DNA of 64,000 bases from Streptomyces monashensis (GTDB lineage Bacteria; Actinomycetota; Actinomycetes; Streptomycetales; Streptomycetaceae). The position numbers and the translations under genes are program-made. The notes under the pieces were generated by a model, which made no database searches, was not told the origin of the DNA, and saw nothing but the letters and a program-made list of their open reading frames with translations. The stretch spans positions 62,001-126,000 of the forward strand of contig NZ_MLYO01000009.1 in NCBI RefSeq assembly GCF_001866665.1, read 5' to 3'. Shown one piece after another: positions 51,361 through 59,778 of the stretch. The stretch's first letter is position 1; the number at the start of each line of letters is the position of its first letter.

Positions 51361-52386
51361 GTGACAGGGCGTGCACTCAAGGGGGCACTGAGAGGTGCCA
51401 GGGGTACGGCGATCGCGGCGGCGGCGATGGCCGTGCTGACCGCATCGCAGGCACCGGGGGCGGTCTCGGCCGCGGCCGCGGAGCCCGCGCCGAACACGGC
51501 GCCCGCCGGGCACGGCGCGAGCGTGTCCGGCGACACCCCGTACCGCACCGGCCTTCCCCCGCTGCGGACACGGAAGGACGGCCCGGCACCGGGAGCGACG
51601 GTCGGCGGCGCCCTGCCCGCGACCGTGTTCGCCGCGTACCGGCGCGCCGAGGAGGAACTGGCGCGCAGCGCGCCCGGCTGTCGGCTGCGCTGGCAGCTGC
51701 TGGCCGCGATCGGTCAGGTGGAGTCCGGGCAGGCATGGGGCGGCCGGGTGACCCCGGACGGTACGACCGTGACGCCCGTCCTCGGCCCGCGGCTGACCGG
51801 CGGCGCCTTCGCCCTCGTGCCGGACACCGACGGCGGCGCGTACGACGGGGACCCGGTGTACGACCGCGCGGTCGGCCCGATGCAGTTCATCCCGTCCACC
51901 TGGGCCCGCTGGGGCGCGGACGGCAACGGCGACGGACGGTCGGACCCGAACAACGTCTACGACGCGGCGCTCGCCGCCGGGCGCTACCTGTGCGCGGGCG
52001 GCCGCGACCTGTCGAACCCCGCCGACCTGGACCGGGCGATCCTGGGCTACAACCACTCGGACGCCTATCTGCGCACCGTCAAGGCCTGGTTCGCGTACTA
52101 CCTGACCGGACACCGCGTGGTGCCGGACGCGTCCACCGGCTCCCGGGCGGACCGGCCGAAGCCGTCCCGCACGCAGCGGCCGAAGCCCTCGCCGCCGAAG
52201 TCGTCGCACGACCGGAAGCCGGCCCCTGGCCCTTCGCCCACGTCGTCGGCGCCGCCCGCCTCGCCCTCCCCCAGCCCGTCCCCGACGGCGGGTGTGCCGA
52301 AGGCGTCCGGGACGCCGCTGGTCCCCGTCCCCGAGCCGACTCTCGCGCTGCCCAGCGGCGGCGTGCTGCCCGACGCGGGGCCGTGA
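51361..52386 (+). CDS. Secreted lytic murein transglycosylase
   Basis: A 341-residue exported peptidoglycan hydrolase. A signal peptide (TAIAAAAMAVLTASQAPGAV) precedes an SLT-like domain at about 90-250, with the probable catalytic Glu in AIGQVESGQAWGG, then AVGPMQFIPSTWARWGADGN and DPNNVYDAALAAGRYLC. A Pro/Ser/Lys-rich wall-spanning tail follows. It cleaves glycan strands non-hydrolytically during growth or secretion. GTG 51361 has GGAGG ten bases upstream. The sigma factor gene follows in the same direction after ~120 bases. Confidence 0.88.
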   Translation: MTGRALKGALRGARGTAIAAAAMAVLTASQAPGAVSAAAAEPAPNTAPAGHGASVSGDTPYRTGLPPLRTRKDGPAPGATVGGALPATVFAAYRRAEEELARSAPGCRLRWQLLAAIGQVESGQAWGGRVTPDGTTVTPVLGPRLTGGAFALVPDTDGGAYDGDPVYDRAVGPMQFIPSTWARWGADGNGDGRSDPNNVYDAALAAGRYLCAGGRDLSNPADLDRAILGYNHSDAYLRTVKAWFAYYLTGHRVVPDASTGSRADRPKPSRTQRPKPSPPKSSHDRKPAPGPSPTSSAPPASPSPSPSPTAGVPKASGTPLVPVPEPTLALPSGGVLPDAGP

Positions 52387-52504
52387 CCATCGGCAACGGC
52401 TGGAACACGATGAGCGCCTCCCCCTCCACAACCGCGACTACTCGGCGGTAATGTCGCCACCCGCCGGAAGCACAGGACCGGCGGGTGAGTGCGAAGGGGC
52501 CCTC

Positions 52505-53572
52505 ATGGCGACGGACATGCCTGCGGACACAGCGGCCGCCGAGGAGCGTTGGCAGCGCATGTGGAGCCATCGCGAGCAACTGCTCAAGGTGGCCCGGCGA
52601 CGCTCCATGAGCCAGGAGGACGCCGAGGACGCCGTGCACGAGGCGATGCTGCGGGCCGCGGAACGCCCGGACCTCGACGACGAGCGGCTCGGCGCCTGGC
52701 TGACGACGGTGACGATGCGGCTGTGCGTCGACCGGTACCGGCAGGTCAACCGAGAGGCCGAGGTGGGCAGTCGCCCCACGCTCGTCGCGCCGGGCCCGGT
52801 ACCCGTCGAGGAGGCGGTGTGCGACCGGGCCGAGGCGAAGTGGCTCGCCGTGCGCAGCGGTGAGCTGCCCGCCCGGCAGGCGGAGGCGCTCCGGCTGAAG
52901 TCCGAGGACCTGGACGTGAGTCAGGTCGCGGTGCGGATGGGGCTCAGCTACCGGACCGTCGAGTCGCTGCTCGCCCGGGCCCGGCGCACGCTGCGCGCCT
53001 CGCTGGCCGGGACGCTCGCTCTGGTGATGTTCCTGGTCGGGCGCGGGCGGCTGCGCGGGACCGGCAAGGCCCCGGTGGTCGCGGTGACCTCGACGGCGGC
53101 GACCCTGGCGGTGGCGGGGCTCGTGCTGCCGTACGCGCTCGATGCGGGCGGGAAGGGGAACGGTGCGGCGCCGCGGCCGGCCGTGTCCAGCGACGCGCGG
53201 GTACGGCGCAGCGAGGCCACGGGCCGGGGGCTCACCCCTGAAGGGGGGAGGCGCACCTCCCCGCCTTCGGCGCCCGGCGCCCGGAGTCGGACGCCCTCAC
53301 CGACCGGGGGGACGTCCCGGCCGCTGTCGCTGCCCGTGCCGTCCCTGCCGGACGTGTCCTCGTCCGCGCTCCCGGGGCTGTCGGCGCCGCAGGTCCCGCG
53401 GCTGCCCGGTGTACCCGAGGTGCCGGACCTGCCGACGAAGTCGGCCGCCGCGTCGCTCCCGTCGCTGCCCCCGGCTCCGCCAGTACCGGCCACTCCGTTC
53501 TCCTCCCCCGTTCCCGCCCCGGTCCCCGCCCCGAGGACGTCTTCGAGCGCGCCGTCGCCGAAGCTGCCGTAG
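52505..53572 (+). CDS. ECF-type sigma factor with membrane helix and Pro/Ser-rich tail
   Basis: 355 residues. The first ~170 are a sigma-70 protein: region 2 (EQLLKVARRRSMSQEDAEDA, VHEAMLRAAERPDL, WLTTVTMRLCVDRYRQVNRE) and region 4 (LPARQAEALRLKSEDLDVSQ, VAVRMGLSYRTVESLLARAR). Then come a helix (ASLAGTLALVMFLVG), a second hydrophobic stretch (AVTSTAATLAVAGLVLPYAL) and a 170-residue low-complexity tail with LPSLPDV, LPGLSAP and LPGVPEVPDLP. The fusion would hold the sigma factor at the membrane, with the tail perhaps outside. ATG 52505 is used. It precedes the mce operon by 108 bases. Confidence 0.82.
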   Translation: MATDMPADTAAAEERWQRMWSHREQLLKVARRRSMSQEDAEDAVHEAMLRAAERPDLDDERLGAWLTTVTMRLCVDRYRQVNREAEVGSRPTLVAPGPVPVEEAVCDRAEAKWLAVRSGELPARQAEALRLKSEDLDVSQVAVRMGLSYRTVESLLARARRTLRASLAGTLALVMFLVGRGRLRGTGKAPVVAVTSTAATLAVAGLVLPYALDAGGKGNGAAPRPAVSSDARVRRSEATGRGLTPEGGRRTSPPSAPGARSRTPSPTGGTSRPLSLPVPSLPDVSSSALPGLSAPQVPRLPGVPEVPDLPTKSAAASLPSLPPAPPVPATPFSSPVPAPVPAPRTSSSAPSPKLP

Positions 53573-53680
53573 CACGCCGTAAACACGCCCGAAAAAAATT
53601 CCCGGTCGCCGCGACGGACGTCCCGCGCCTCCCCGTAGAGCAGATGTCGGAGCTGCTCCACGGGCGAAGGGTGGGACCGG

Positions 53681-54610
53681 ATGGGTGTCGAGATCTGTGT
53701 GGAAGGGCTGACCAAGTCCTTCGGTCACCAGGTCATCTGGCAGGACGTCTCGCTGACGCTGCCCGCCGGGGAGGTGTCGGTGATGCTCGGCCCCTCGGGG
53801 ACGGGCAAGTCGGTGTTCCTCAAGACGCTCGTGGGGCTGCTGAAGCCGGAGCGCGGCTCCATCACGATCCAGGGCCGGGACATCACCAGGCTCCGTGAGC
53901 ACGACCTGTACGAGGTGCGGAAGCTGTTCGGGGTGCTGTTCCAGGACGGCGCGCTGTTCGGCTCGATGAACCTGTACGACAACATCGCCTTCCCGCTGCG
54001 CGAGCACACCCGCAGGTCCGAGAGCGAGATCCGGCGCGTCGTGCTGGAGAAGATGGACATGGTCGGGCTGATCGGCGCCGAGGAGAAGCTGCCCGGCGAG
54101 ATCTCCGGCGGTATGCGCAAGCGTGCCGGGCTCGCCCGCGCCCTGGTCCTCGACCCGGAGATCATCCTGTTCGACGAGCCGGACTCGGGCCTGGACCCGG
54201 TCCGCGTGGCCTACCTCAACCAGCTCATCGTCGACCTCAACGCACAGATCGACGCGACCTTCCTGATCGTCACCCACGACATCGCCTCGGCCCGCCAGGT
54301 CCCGGACAACATCGGGCTGCTGTTCCGGCGCGAGCTTGTGCTGTTCGGGCCCCGCGAGGAGCTGCTGACCAGTGACGAGCCCGTCGTACGGCAGTTCCTG
54401 AACGGCCGGATGCAGGGGCCGATCGGCATGGCGGAGGAGAAGGACGCGGCCCAGGTCGAGCAGGAGCTGGCCCGGATCGACGAGGGTCCGCGGGTGCGGG
54501 ACCTGACTCCCCGCCTGCTGCCCGGCCCCGGCATCACCCGCCCGCCCCGCTGGGAGGCGATCGCGAGACGGGAGGCGGAGCTGCACGGGACGGGGGTGAG
54601 CAGCGCATGA
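53681..54610 (+). CDS. mkl: Mce system ABC ATPase (MceG/Mkl, MlaF-like)
   Basis: A 309-residue ATPase. Walker A GPSGTGKSVFLKTLVGLLKP; signature ISGGMRKRAGLARALVLDPE; Walker B IILFDEPDSGLDPVR; H-loop IVTHDIASARQ. The GGMRKR signature and DSGLDPVR are typical of Mkl/MlaF ATPases that power Mce lipid transporters. A ~60-residue C-terminal extension follows the core. The stop overlaps the first YrbE start as ATGA. ATG 53681 is used. It is the first gene of the mce operon. Confidence 0.92.
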   Translation: MGVEICVEGLTKSFGHQVIWQDVSLTLPAGEVSVMLGPSGTGKSVFLKTLVGLLKPERGSITIQGRDITRLREHDLYEVRKLFGVLFQDGALFGSMNLYDNIAFPLREHTRRSESEIRRVVLEKMDMVGLIGAEEKLPGEISGGMRKRAGLARALVLDPEIILFDEPDSGLDPVRVAYLNQLIVDLNAQIDATFLIVTHDIASARQVPDNIGLLFRRELVLFGPREELLTSDEPVVRQFLNGRMQGPIGMAEEKDAAQVEQELARIDEGPRVRDLTPRLLPGPGITRPPRWEAIARREAELHGTGVSSA

Positions 54611-55377
54611 GACTCTCCCCGACAGGTGCGCTCCGGCACTCGGGCAACCTCTTCGCGATGGCCCTGGACGTCGTCCGGACCCTGCCCCGACGGCCCTTCC
54701 AGGCACGGGAGTTCATCCAGCAGGCGTGGTTCGTCGCAAGCGTCACGATCCTGCCGACGGCGCTGGTCTCGATCCCCTTCGGGGCGGTCATCGCGCTGCA
54801 GATCGGCAGCCTGACCCGGCAGCTCGGCGCGCAGTCCTTCTCCGGTGCCGCGTCCGTGCTCGCGGTGCTGCGCGAGGCCTCGCCGATCGTCACCGCGCTG
54901 CTCATCGCGGGCGCGGGCGGCACGGCGATCTGTGCGGACCTCGGGGCGCGCAGGATCCGGGACGAGATCGACGCGATGCAGGTGCTCGGCATCGACCCGA
55001 TCCACCGGCTCGTCGTACCGCGCGTGCTGGCGTCGATGGTCGTGGCGGTGCTCCTCAACGGCCTGGTCTCGGTGGTCGGCGTGGCGGGCGGCTACTTCTT
55101 CAACGTCGTCCTCCAGCACGGCACACCCGGCGCCTACCTGGCGTCCTTCACCACCCTCGCCCAGCTGTCCGACCTGTGGGCGGCAGAGGTCAAGGCGCTC
55201 GTGTTCGGGGCCATCGCGGCGATCGTCGCCTCGTACAAGGGGCTGACCGCGCAGGGCGGTCCCAAGGGCGTGGGCGATGCCGTCAACCAGTCCGTGGTGA
55301 TCACCTTCATGTTGCTGTTCGTGACCAACTTCGTGATGACCGCGGTGTACTTCCAGGTCGTCCCGCAGAGGGGTTAG
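54607..55377 (+). CDS. yrbEA: Mce permease YrbEA
   Basis: A 256-residue MlaE/YrbE permease with five to six helices (SVTILPTALVSIPFGAVIAL, IVTALLIAGAGGTAICADLG, MVVAVLLNGLVSVVGVAGGY) and the conserved cytoplasmic EIDAMQVLGIDP loop. It forms the membrane channel with YrbEB and the ATPase. ATG 54607 overlaps the ATPase stop. The next gene starts three bases after its stop. Confidence 0.93.
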   Translation: MRLSPTGALRHSGNLFAMALDVVRTLPRRPFQAREFIQQAWFVASVTILPTALVSIPFGAVIALQIGSLTRQLGAQSFSGAASVLAVLREASPIVTALLIAGAGGTAICADLGARRIRDEIDAMQVLGIDPIHRLVVPRVLASMVVAVLLNGLVSVVGVAGGYFFNVVLQHGTPGAYLASFTTLAQLSDLWAAEVKALVFGAIAAIVASYKGLTAQGGPKGVGDAVNQSVVITFMLLFVTNFVMTAVYFQVVPQRG

Positions 55378-55380
55378 CCG

Positions 55381-56205
55381 ATGAGACCTCAGAAAGTCCT
55401 CGATCGCCCCTTGCGCTCACTCGAGGAGCTGGGCGCCCAACTGTCCTTCTACGGACGCTCCTTGGCCTGGACCGGCCGCACCCTGCGCCGCTACAAGAAG
55501 GAGGTACTGCGGCTGCTCGCCGAGGTGAGCTTCGGGCGCGGCGCGCTCGCCGTCGTCGGCGGCACGGTCGGCGTGATCGCGTTCCTGTCCTTCTTCACCG
55601 GCACCGAGGTCGGCCTCCAGGGCTACGCGGCTCTCAACCAGCTCGGCACCTCCAACTTCGTGGCGTTCCTGTCGGCGTACTTCAACACCCGGGAGATCGC
55701 CCCGCTGGTGGCCGGGCTCGCCCTGTCCGCGACGGTCGGCGCCGGGTTCACCGCGCAGCTCGGTGCGATGCGGATCAGCGAGGAGACCGACGCGCTGGAG
55801 GTGATGGGCGTCCCGTCGCTGCCGTTCCTGGTGACGACGAGGATGATCGCCGGCTTCGTCGCGGTGATCCCGCTGTACGTGGTCGGGCTGCTGTCCTCGT
55901 ACCTGGCCGCCCGCACCATCACCACCGGCTACTACGGGCAGTCGACGGGCACGTACGACCACTACTTCCACCAGTACCTGCCGCCCGTCGACGTGTTCTG
56001 GTCCTTCGGCAAGGTGATCGTCTTCGCCGTGCTGATCATCCTGGTGCACTGCTACTACGGCTACCACGCGAGCGGCGGCCCGGCGGGCGTGGGCGTCGCG
56101 GTGGGCCGTGCGGTGCGGACCTCGATCGTCGCCGTCAACGTCCTGGACTTCTTCCTGAGCCTCGCGATCTGGGGCGCCACCACGACCGTACGGATAGCGG
56201 GGTGA
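55381..56205 (+). CDS. yrbEB: Mce permease YrbEB
   Basis: A 274-residue MlaE/YrbE permease, partner of YrbEA. Conserved segments include APLVAGLALSATVGAGFTAQ, LGAMRISEETDALEVMGVPS and VTTRMIAGFVAVIPLYVVGL. The N-terminal cytoplasmic part is longer than in YrbEA. ATG 55381. Its stop overlaps the GTG proposed for MceA. Confidence 0.93.
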   Translation: MRPQKVLDRPLRSLEELGAQLSFYGRSLAWTGRTLRRYKKEVLRLLAEVSFGRGALAVVGGTVGVIAFLSFFTGTEVGLQGYAALNQLGTSNFVAFLSAYFNTREIAPLVAGLALSATVGAGFTAQLGAMRISEETDALEVMGVPSLPFLVTTRMIAGFVAVIPLYVVGLLSSYLAARTITTGYYGQSTGTYDHYFHQYLPPVDVFWSFGKVIVFAVLIILVHCYYGYHASGGPAGVGVAVGRAVRTSIVAVNVLDFFLSLAIWGATTTVRIAG

Positions 56206-57473
56206 GAGCGGTGCGCACGCACAGCATGAGACTCAGGCTGTACGGCATCGCCTTCCTCGCCGTGCTCGCGCTGCTGCTGTCGCTCGCGGTGGCCGTCTAC
56301 CAGCAGAGGTTCACGTCCGTCGTGCCGGTCACCCTTCAGGCCGGCACCCTCGGCAACCAGCTCGATCCACGCGCCGACGTCAAGCTGCGCGGGCTGCTGG
56401 TCGGCGAGGTGCGCGAGGTGCACGCGGACGGCACGAAGGCCACGCTCGACATCGCGCTCGATCCCCGGTACGTCCCGTACATCCCCTCGAACGTGCACGC
56501 CCGCCTGCTGCCCAAGACGCTGTTCGGCGAGAAGTACGTCGACCTGGTCCCGCCCCCGCACTCGGCGCGGTCGTCGGCTCGGCCCATCCGCGCCGGAGAC
56601 GTCATCACCCAGGACCGCACGAAGGTCGGCATCGAGGTGCAGCAGCTGATGAACGACCTGCTGCCGCTGCTGCGCACGGTCCAGCCGGGTGAGCTCAACG
56701 CCACGCTCTCGGCGTTCGCCACGGCGCTGGAGGGCCGCGGCGACCGGATCGGTGACAACCTCACCCGCGTCGAGGGGTATCTGCGCCGGCTCAACCCGCA
56801 CCTGCCCTCCCTCGAGGAGGACATCTCGCGGTTCGCGGACGTCGCCGAGGTGTACGGCGACGCCGCGCCCGACCTGATGCGGATCCTGCGCAACACGGTC
56901 ACCACCAGCCGCACGATCGTCGACAAGAAGGACCAGCTGGCCGCCGCGCTCCGCTCGACCGCCGCCGTGGCGGACACGGCGAACGGCTTCCTGTCCGAGA
57001 ACGGCGACCGGCTGATCACCCTGGGCCGGGTCTCCCGCCCCACGCTGGAGCTCTTCGCCCGCTACTCCCCCGAGTACCCGTGCCTGCTGACGGGCCTGGT
57101 CCGGCAGGAGAAGGCCTCGGAGGACGCGTTCCGGGGCGGCGAGATGCGGATCACCCTCGAAGTCGTCCGGCCGCAGGGGGCGTACCGGCCCGGTGAGGAG
57201 CCGGTGTACGGCGAGCGGTCCGGCCCCGACTGCCGTGGCCTGCCGCATCCCCAGGTTCCCGGCCCGAAACCCCATCTCGACGACGGTACGTCGGCCGGAG
57301 GTTCCTCCGGCGCACTCCCCGGAGGTGTCAACGTGTCCGCCACCCGGGCCGAGCAGCGGGCCGTCGGCTCGCTCGTGGCCCCCGTCATGGGTGTCCCCGC
57401 CGACCAGGTGCCGCCCGTCGCGACCCTGCTGTTCGGTCCGCTCGCGCGCGGAACGGCGGTGAGCGTCGCATGA
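56202..57473 (+). CDS. mceA: Mce protein MceA (MlaD domain)
   Basis: 423 residues. One N-terminal helix (LYGIAFLAVLALLLSLAVAV) is followed by an MlaD/Mce domain (about 48-130: PRADVKLRGLLVGEVREV, LFGEKYVDLV). A helical tunnel-forming region (NLTRVEGYLRRLNPHLPSLE) and a Cys-containing outer end (YSPEYPCLLTGL, GPDCRGLP) follow. Mce proteins assemble into a hexameric tube carrying lipids or sterols across the envelope. GTG 56202 overlaps the YrbEB stop as GTGA; GTG 56211 and ATG 56226 are also possible starts. The stop overlaps MceB. Confidence 0.9.
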   Translation: MRAVRTHSMRLRLYGIAFLAVLALLLSLAVAVYQQRFTSVVPVTLQAGTLGNQLDPRADVKLRGLLVGEVREVHADGTKATLDIALDPRYVPYIPSNVHARLLPKTLFGEKYVDLVPPPHSARSSARPIRAGDVITQDRTKVGIEVQQLMNDLLPLLRTVQPGELNATLSAFATALEGRGDRIGDNLTRVEGYLRRLNPHLPSLEEDISRFADVAEVYGDAAPDLMRILRNTVTTSRTIVDKKDQLAAALRSTAAVADTANGFLSENGDRLITLGRVSRPTLELFARYSPEYPCLLTGLVRQEKASEDAFRGGEMRITLEVVRPQGAYRPGEEPVYGERSGPDCRGLPHPQVPGPKPHLDDGTSAGGSSGALPGGVNVSATRAEQRAVGSLVAPVMGVPADQVPPVATLLFGPLARGTAVSVA

Positions 57474-58510
57474 GCAGGTCAGGAGCCCGGCAGACCGCCG
57501 CCCCGCTGGTCAAGTTCAGCCTGTTCGCGCTGGTCACGATCGCGGCGACGGCACTGCTCGCCGCCACCATCAGCAACATCTCCTTCACCCCGAAGGACAC
57601 CTACCACGCCGTGTTCACCGACGTCACCGGGCTGGAGACCGGCGACGACATCCGCGTGGCCGGAGTGCGGGTGGGAGAGGTCGAGGGCATCCGGATCAAG
57701 GACCGGACCCTGGCCGAGGTCACGTTCACCGTCGGCGCGGACCGGCCGCTGCTCGCAGGGACACACGCGGTCGTGCGCTACCGCAACCTGGTCGGGCAGC
57801 GGTACATCGCGCTCACCGAGGGCCCCGGCGACGTCACCGCCCGGCTGCGCCCGGGCGGTACCATCCCGCTGTCCCGAACCCAGCCGGCGCTGGACCTCAA
57901 CGCCCTGCTGAACGGCTTCAAGCCGCTGTTCGCCGCGCTCAGCCCGGGCGACGTCAACCAGCTCGCCACCGAGATCGTCCAGACCCTCCAGGGCGAGGGC
58001 GGCACGGTCAACAGCCTTCTCGCGCACACCGCCTCGCTCACCACCACCCTCGCCGACCGCGATCAACTGATCGGCTCGGTGGTCGACAACCTCAACACCG
58101 TCCTGGACACGCTCGACAAGCGCGGCTCCCGCTTCTCGGACCTGCTCACGCAGTTGCGGCGGGTGATCTCGGGCCTGTCGGCCGACCGCAAGCCCATCGG
58201 GCAGTCGCTGGTGAGCATCGGCGACCTCACCGACGTCACGTCGGGGCTGCTGAAGGACGCGCGTCCGCCGCTGAAGGACGACATCGCCGGGCTCGGCGAG
58301 CTCACCGGAACACTGGACAAGAACGAGCACACCGTGGAGGGCGTCCTGCAACGGCTGCCGAACAAGCTCAACGCGCTGACCGGGACGGCGTCCTACGGAT
58401 CCTGGTTCAACTTCTACCTCTGCGACTTCGACGGCCGGATCGTGCTGCCGAAGACCAAGCAGGTGATCACCCCGGACCTGCATGTGGCGCGGGCGAGGTG
58501 TGGCGGATGA
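57470..58510 (+). CDS. mceB: Mce protein MceB
   Basis: 346 residues: N-terminal helix (FSLFALVTIAATALLAATIS), MlaD domain (YHAVFTDVTGLETGDDIRVA, GVRVGEVEGI, LVGQRYIALTEGPG) and helical region to SYGSWFNFYLCDFDGRIVLP, a conserved MceB ending with Cys pair. ATG 57470 overlaps the MceA stop, and the MceC ATG overlaps its stop. It is one of six nonidentical Mce subunits. Confidence 0.92.
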   Translation: MSRSGARQTAAPLVKFSLFALVTIAATALLAATISNISFTPKDTYHAVFTDVTGLETGDDIRVAGVRVGEVEGIRIKDRTLAEVTFTVGADRPLLAGTHAVVRYRNLVGQRYIALTEGPGDVTARLRPGGTIPLSRTQPALDLNALLNGFKPLFAALSPGDVNQLATEIVQTLQGEGGTVNSLLAHTASLTTTLADRDQLIGSVVDNLNTVLDTLDKRGSRFSDLLTQLRRVISGLSADRKPIGQSLVSIGDLTDVTSGLLKDARPPLKDDIAGLGELTGTLDKNEHTVEGVLQRLPNKLNALTGTASYGSWFNFYLCDFDGRIVLPKTKQVITPDLHVARARCGG

Positions 58511-59778
58511 GACTGCGTGTCCCACGGCGGAGGCGCCGTCCCGAGCCGCTGGTGAAGGTACGGGTCCTGCCACCGAAGCTGCCGAGGCTCCCCCGGCCGC
58601 TGCCGAAGCGCACACCCCGCCCCCAGCCGCTGGTGAAGGTACGGGTCCTGCCACCGAAGCTGCCGAGGCTCCCCCGGCCGCTGCCGAAGCGCACACCCCG
58701 CCCCCAGCCGCTGGTGAAGGTACGGGTCCTGCCGCCGAAGCTGCCCACGATCCGGCTGAAGCGGCCGCGCCTGAAGCCCTTCCGCGTGGGGGCACCTCCC
58801 AGCGGTAGCTGGGGGAGCAACCCCGTCGTCGTGGGCGCCGTCGGCCTCACCGTCCTCGCGCTGCTCACGTTCGCCGCCTTCAACGCCGACAGCCTCCCGC
58901 TGATCGGCGGCGGGGACACGTACAGCGCGGCCTTCTCCGAGGCCGGCGGGCTGAGGCCCGGCGACGAGGTACGGATCGCCGGGGTCAAGGTCGGCAAGGT
59001 CGAAGGCGTCGACCTGGACGGCGACCACGTCAAGGTCACCTTCAAGGTGAAGGGCCACCCCGGGTTCGGCACCGACACGGGCGCGGCGATCCGCGTCAAG
59101 ACGATCCTCGGCGCGAAGTACCTGGCCCTGTACCCGAAGGGGCCCGGCCAGTTGCAGCCGGGCAGCGAGATCCCGCTCGGTCGGACCGTGTCGGCGTACG
59201 ACGTCGTCCAGGCCTTCAGCGACCTGACGACCACGACCGAGGCGGTCGACACGGGCCGGCTCGCGAAGGCACTGGACACCCTCTCCCTCACCTTCCAGGA
59301 CTCCCCCGAAGAGGTACGGGCGTCGATCAAGGGACTGTCACGGATCTCCCGGACCGTCGCCTCCCGCGACCATGCCCTGCGCGGGCTCCTCGACCATGCG
59401 AACGGGGTCACCAAGGTGCTGGCCGGTCATACGAAGGACTTCTCCGCGCTGGTGAAGGACGGTGACGCGCTGTTCAAGGAGATCGACGACCGGCGCGCGG
59501 CGATCCACACGCTGCTCAAGAGTTCGGCGCTGCTGGGCATCGAGCTGTCCGGTCTGGTCGACGACGACGGCAAGGAGATCGGGCCCGCGCTGAAGAACCT
59601 CGACACCTTCCTGAAGATGCTCGAACGCAACCAGGCGAGCCTCGACCGCAGCGTCCGGCTCCTCGCCCCCTACGTGCGGCTCTTCACCAACACCCTCGGA
59701 AACGGCCGCTGGTTCGACTCCTATGTGCAGAACCTGGTCGCCGCTCCGGTCACACCGCGGACGGGAGGCACCCGATGA
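58507..59778 (+). CDS. mceC: Mce protein MceC with repeat-expanded N-terminus
   Basis: 423 residues. Core features are normal for MceC: helix VVVGAVGLTVLALLTFAAFN, MlaD domain (YSAAFSEAGGLRPGDEVRIA, GVKVGKVEGVDLDGD, ILGAKYLALYPKG) and helical region ending FTNTLGNGRWFDSYVQNL. The first ~95 residues are unusual: two full and one partial copy of a 27-residue basic, proline-rich unit (PLVKVRVLPPKLPRLPRPLP, KRTPRPQ), then a segment encoded by a REP-like element (RVGAPPSGSWGS). This stretch precedes the membrane helix and should be cytoplasmic. ATG 58507 overlaps the MceB stop; GTG 58498 is an alternative. Confidence 0.9.
   Translation: MRLRVPRRRRRPEPLVKVRVLPPKLPRLPRPLPKRTPRPQPLVKVRVLPPKLPRLPRPLPKRTPRPQPLVKVRVLPPKLPTIRLKRPRLKPFRVGAPPSGSWGSNPVVVGAVGLTVLALLTFAAFNADSLPLIGGGDTYSAAFSEAGGLRPGDEVRIAGVKVGKVEGVDLDGDHVKVTFKVKGHPGFGTDTGAAIRVKTILGAKYLALYPKGPGQLQPGSEIPLGRTVSAYDVVQAFSDLTTTTEAVDTGRLAKALDTLSLTFQDSPEEVRASIKGLSRISRTVASRDHALRGLLDHANGVTKVLAGHTKDFSALVKDGDALFKEIDDRRAAIHTLLKSSALLGIELSGLVDDDGKEIGPALKNLDTFLKMLERNQASLDRSVRLLAPYVRLFTNTLGNGRWFDSYVQNLVAAPVTPRTGGTR
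58546..58745 (+). repeat. 81-base tandem repeat in mceC
   Basis: Units start at CCGCTGGTGAAGGTACGGGT at 58546, 58627 and 58708; period exactly 81 bases, two full copies and a partial third of about 38 bases. The full copies are almost identical, indicating recent duplication. Being a multiple of three it keeps the frame and adds 27 residues per unit. Confidence 0.92.
58786..58816. repeat. REP-like palindromic element inside mceC
   Basis: The sequence starts GTGGGGGCACCTCCCAGCGG and ends TAGCTGGGGGAG, a short hairpin that I know to be common in Streptomyces genomes between genes. Here it lies in frame just before the membrane helix of MceC and encodes VGAPPSGSWGS. Confidence 0.75.

Noticed and set aside
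58546..58745. 81-base repeats considered as CRISPR or an origin iteron array
   Set aside because: Repeats are contiguous, in frame and within mceC, with no spacers or replication genes.
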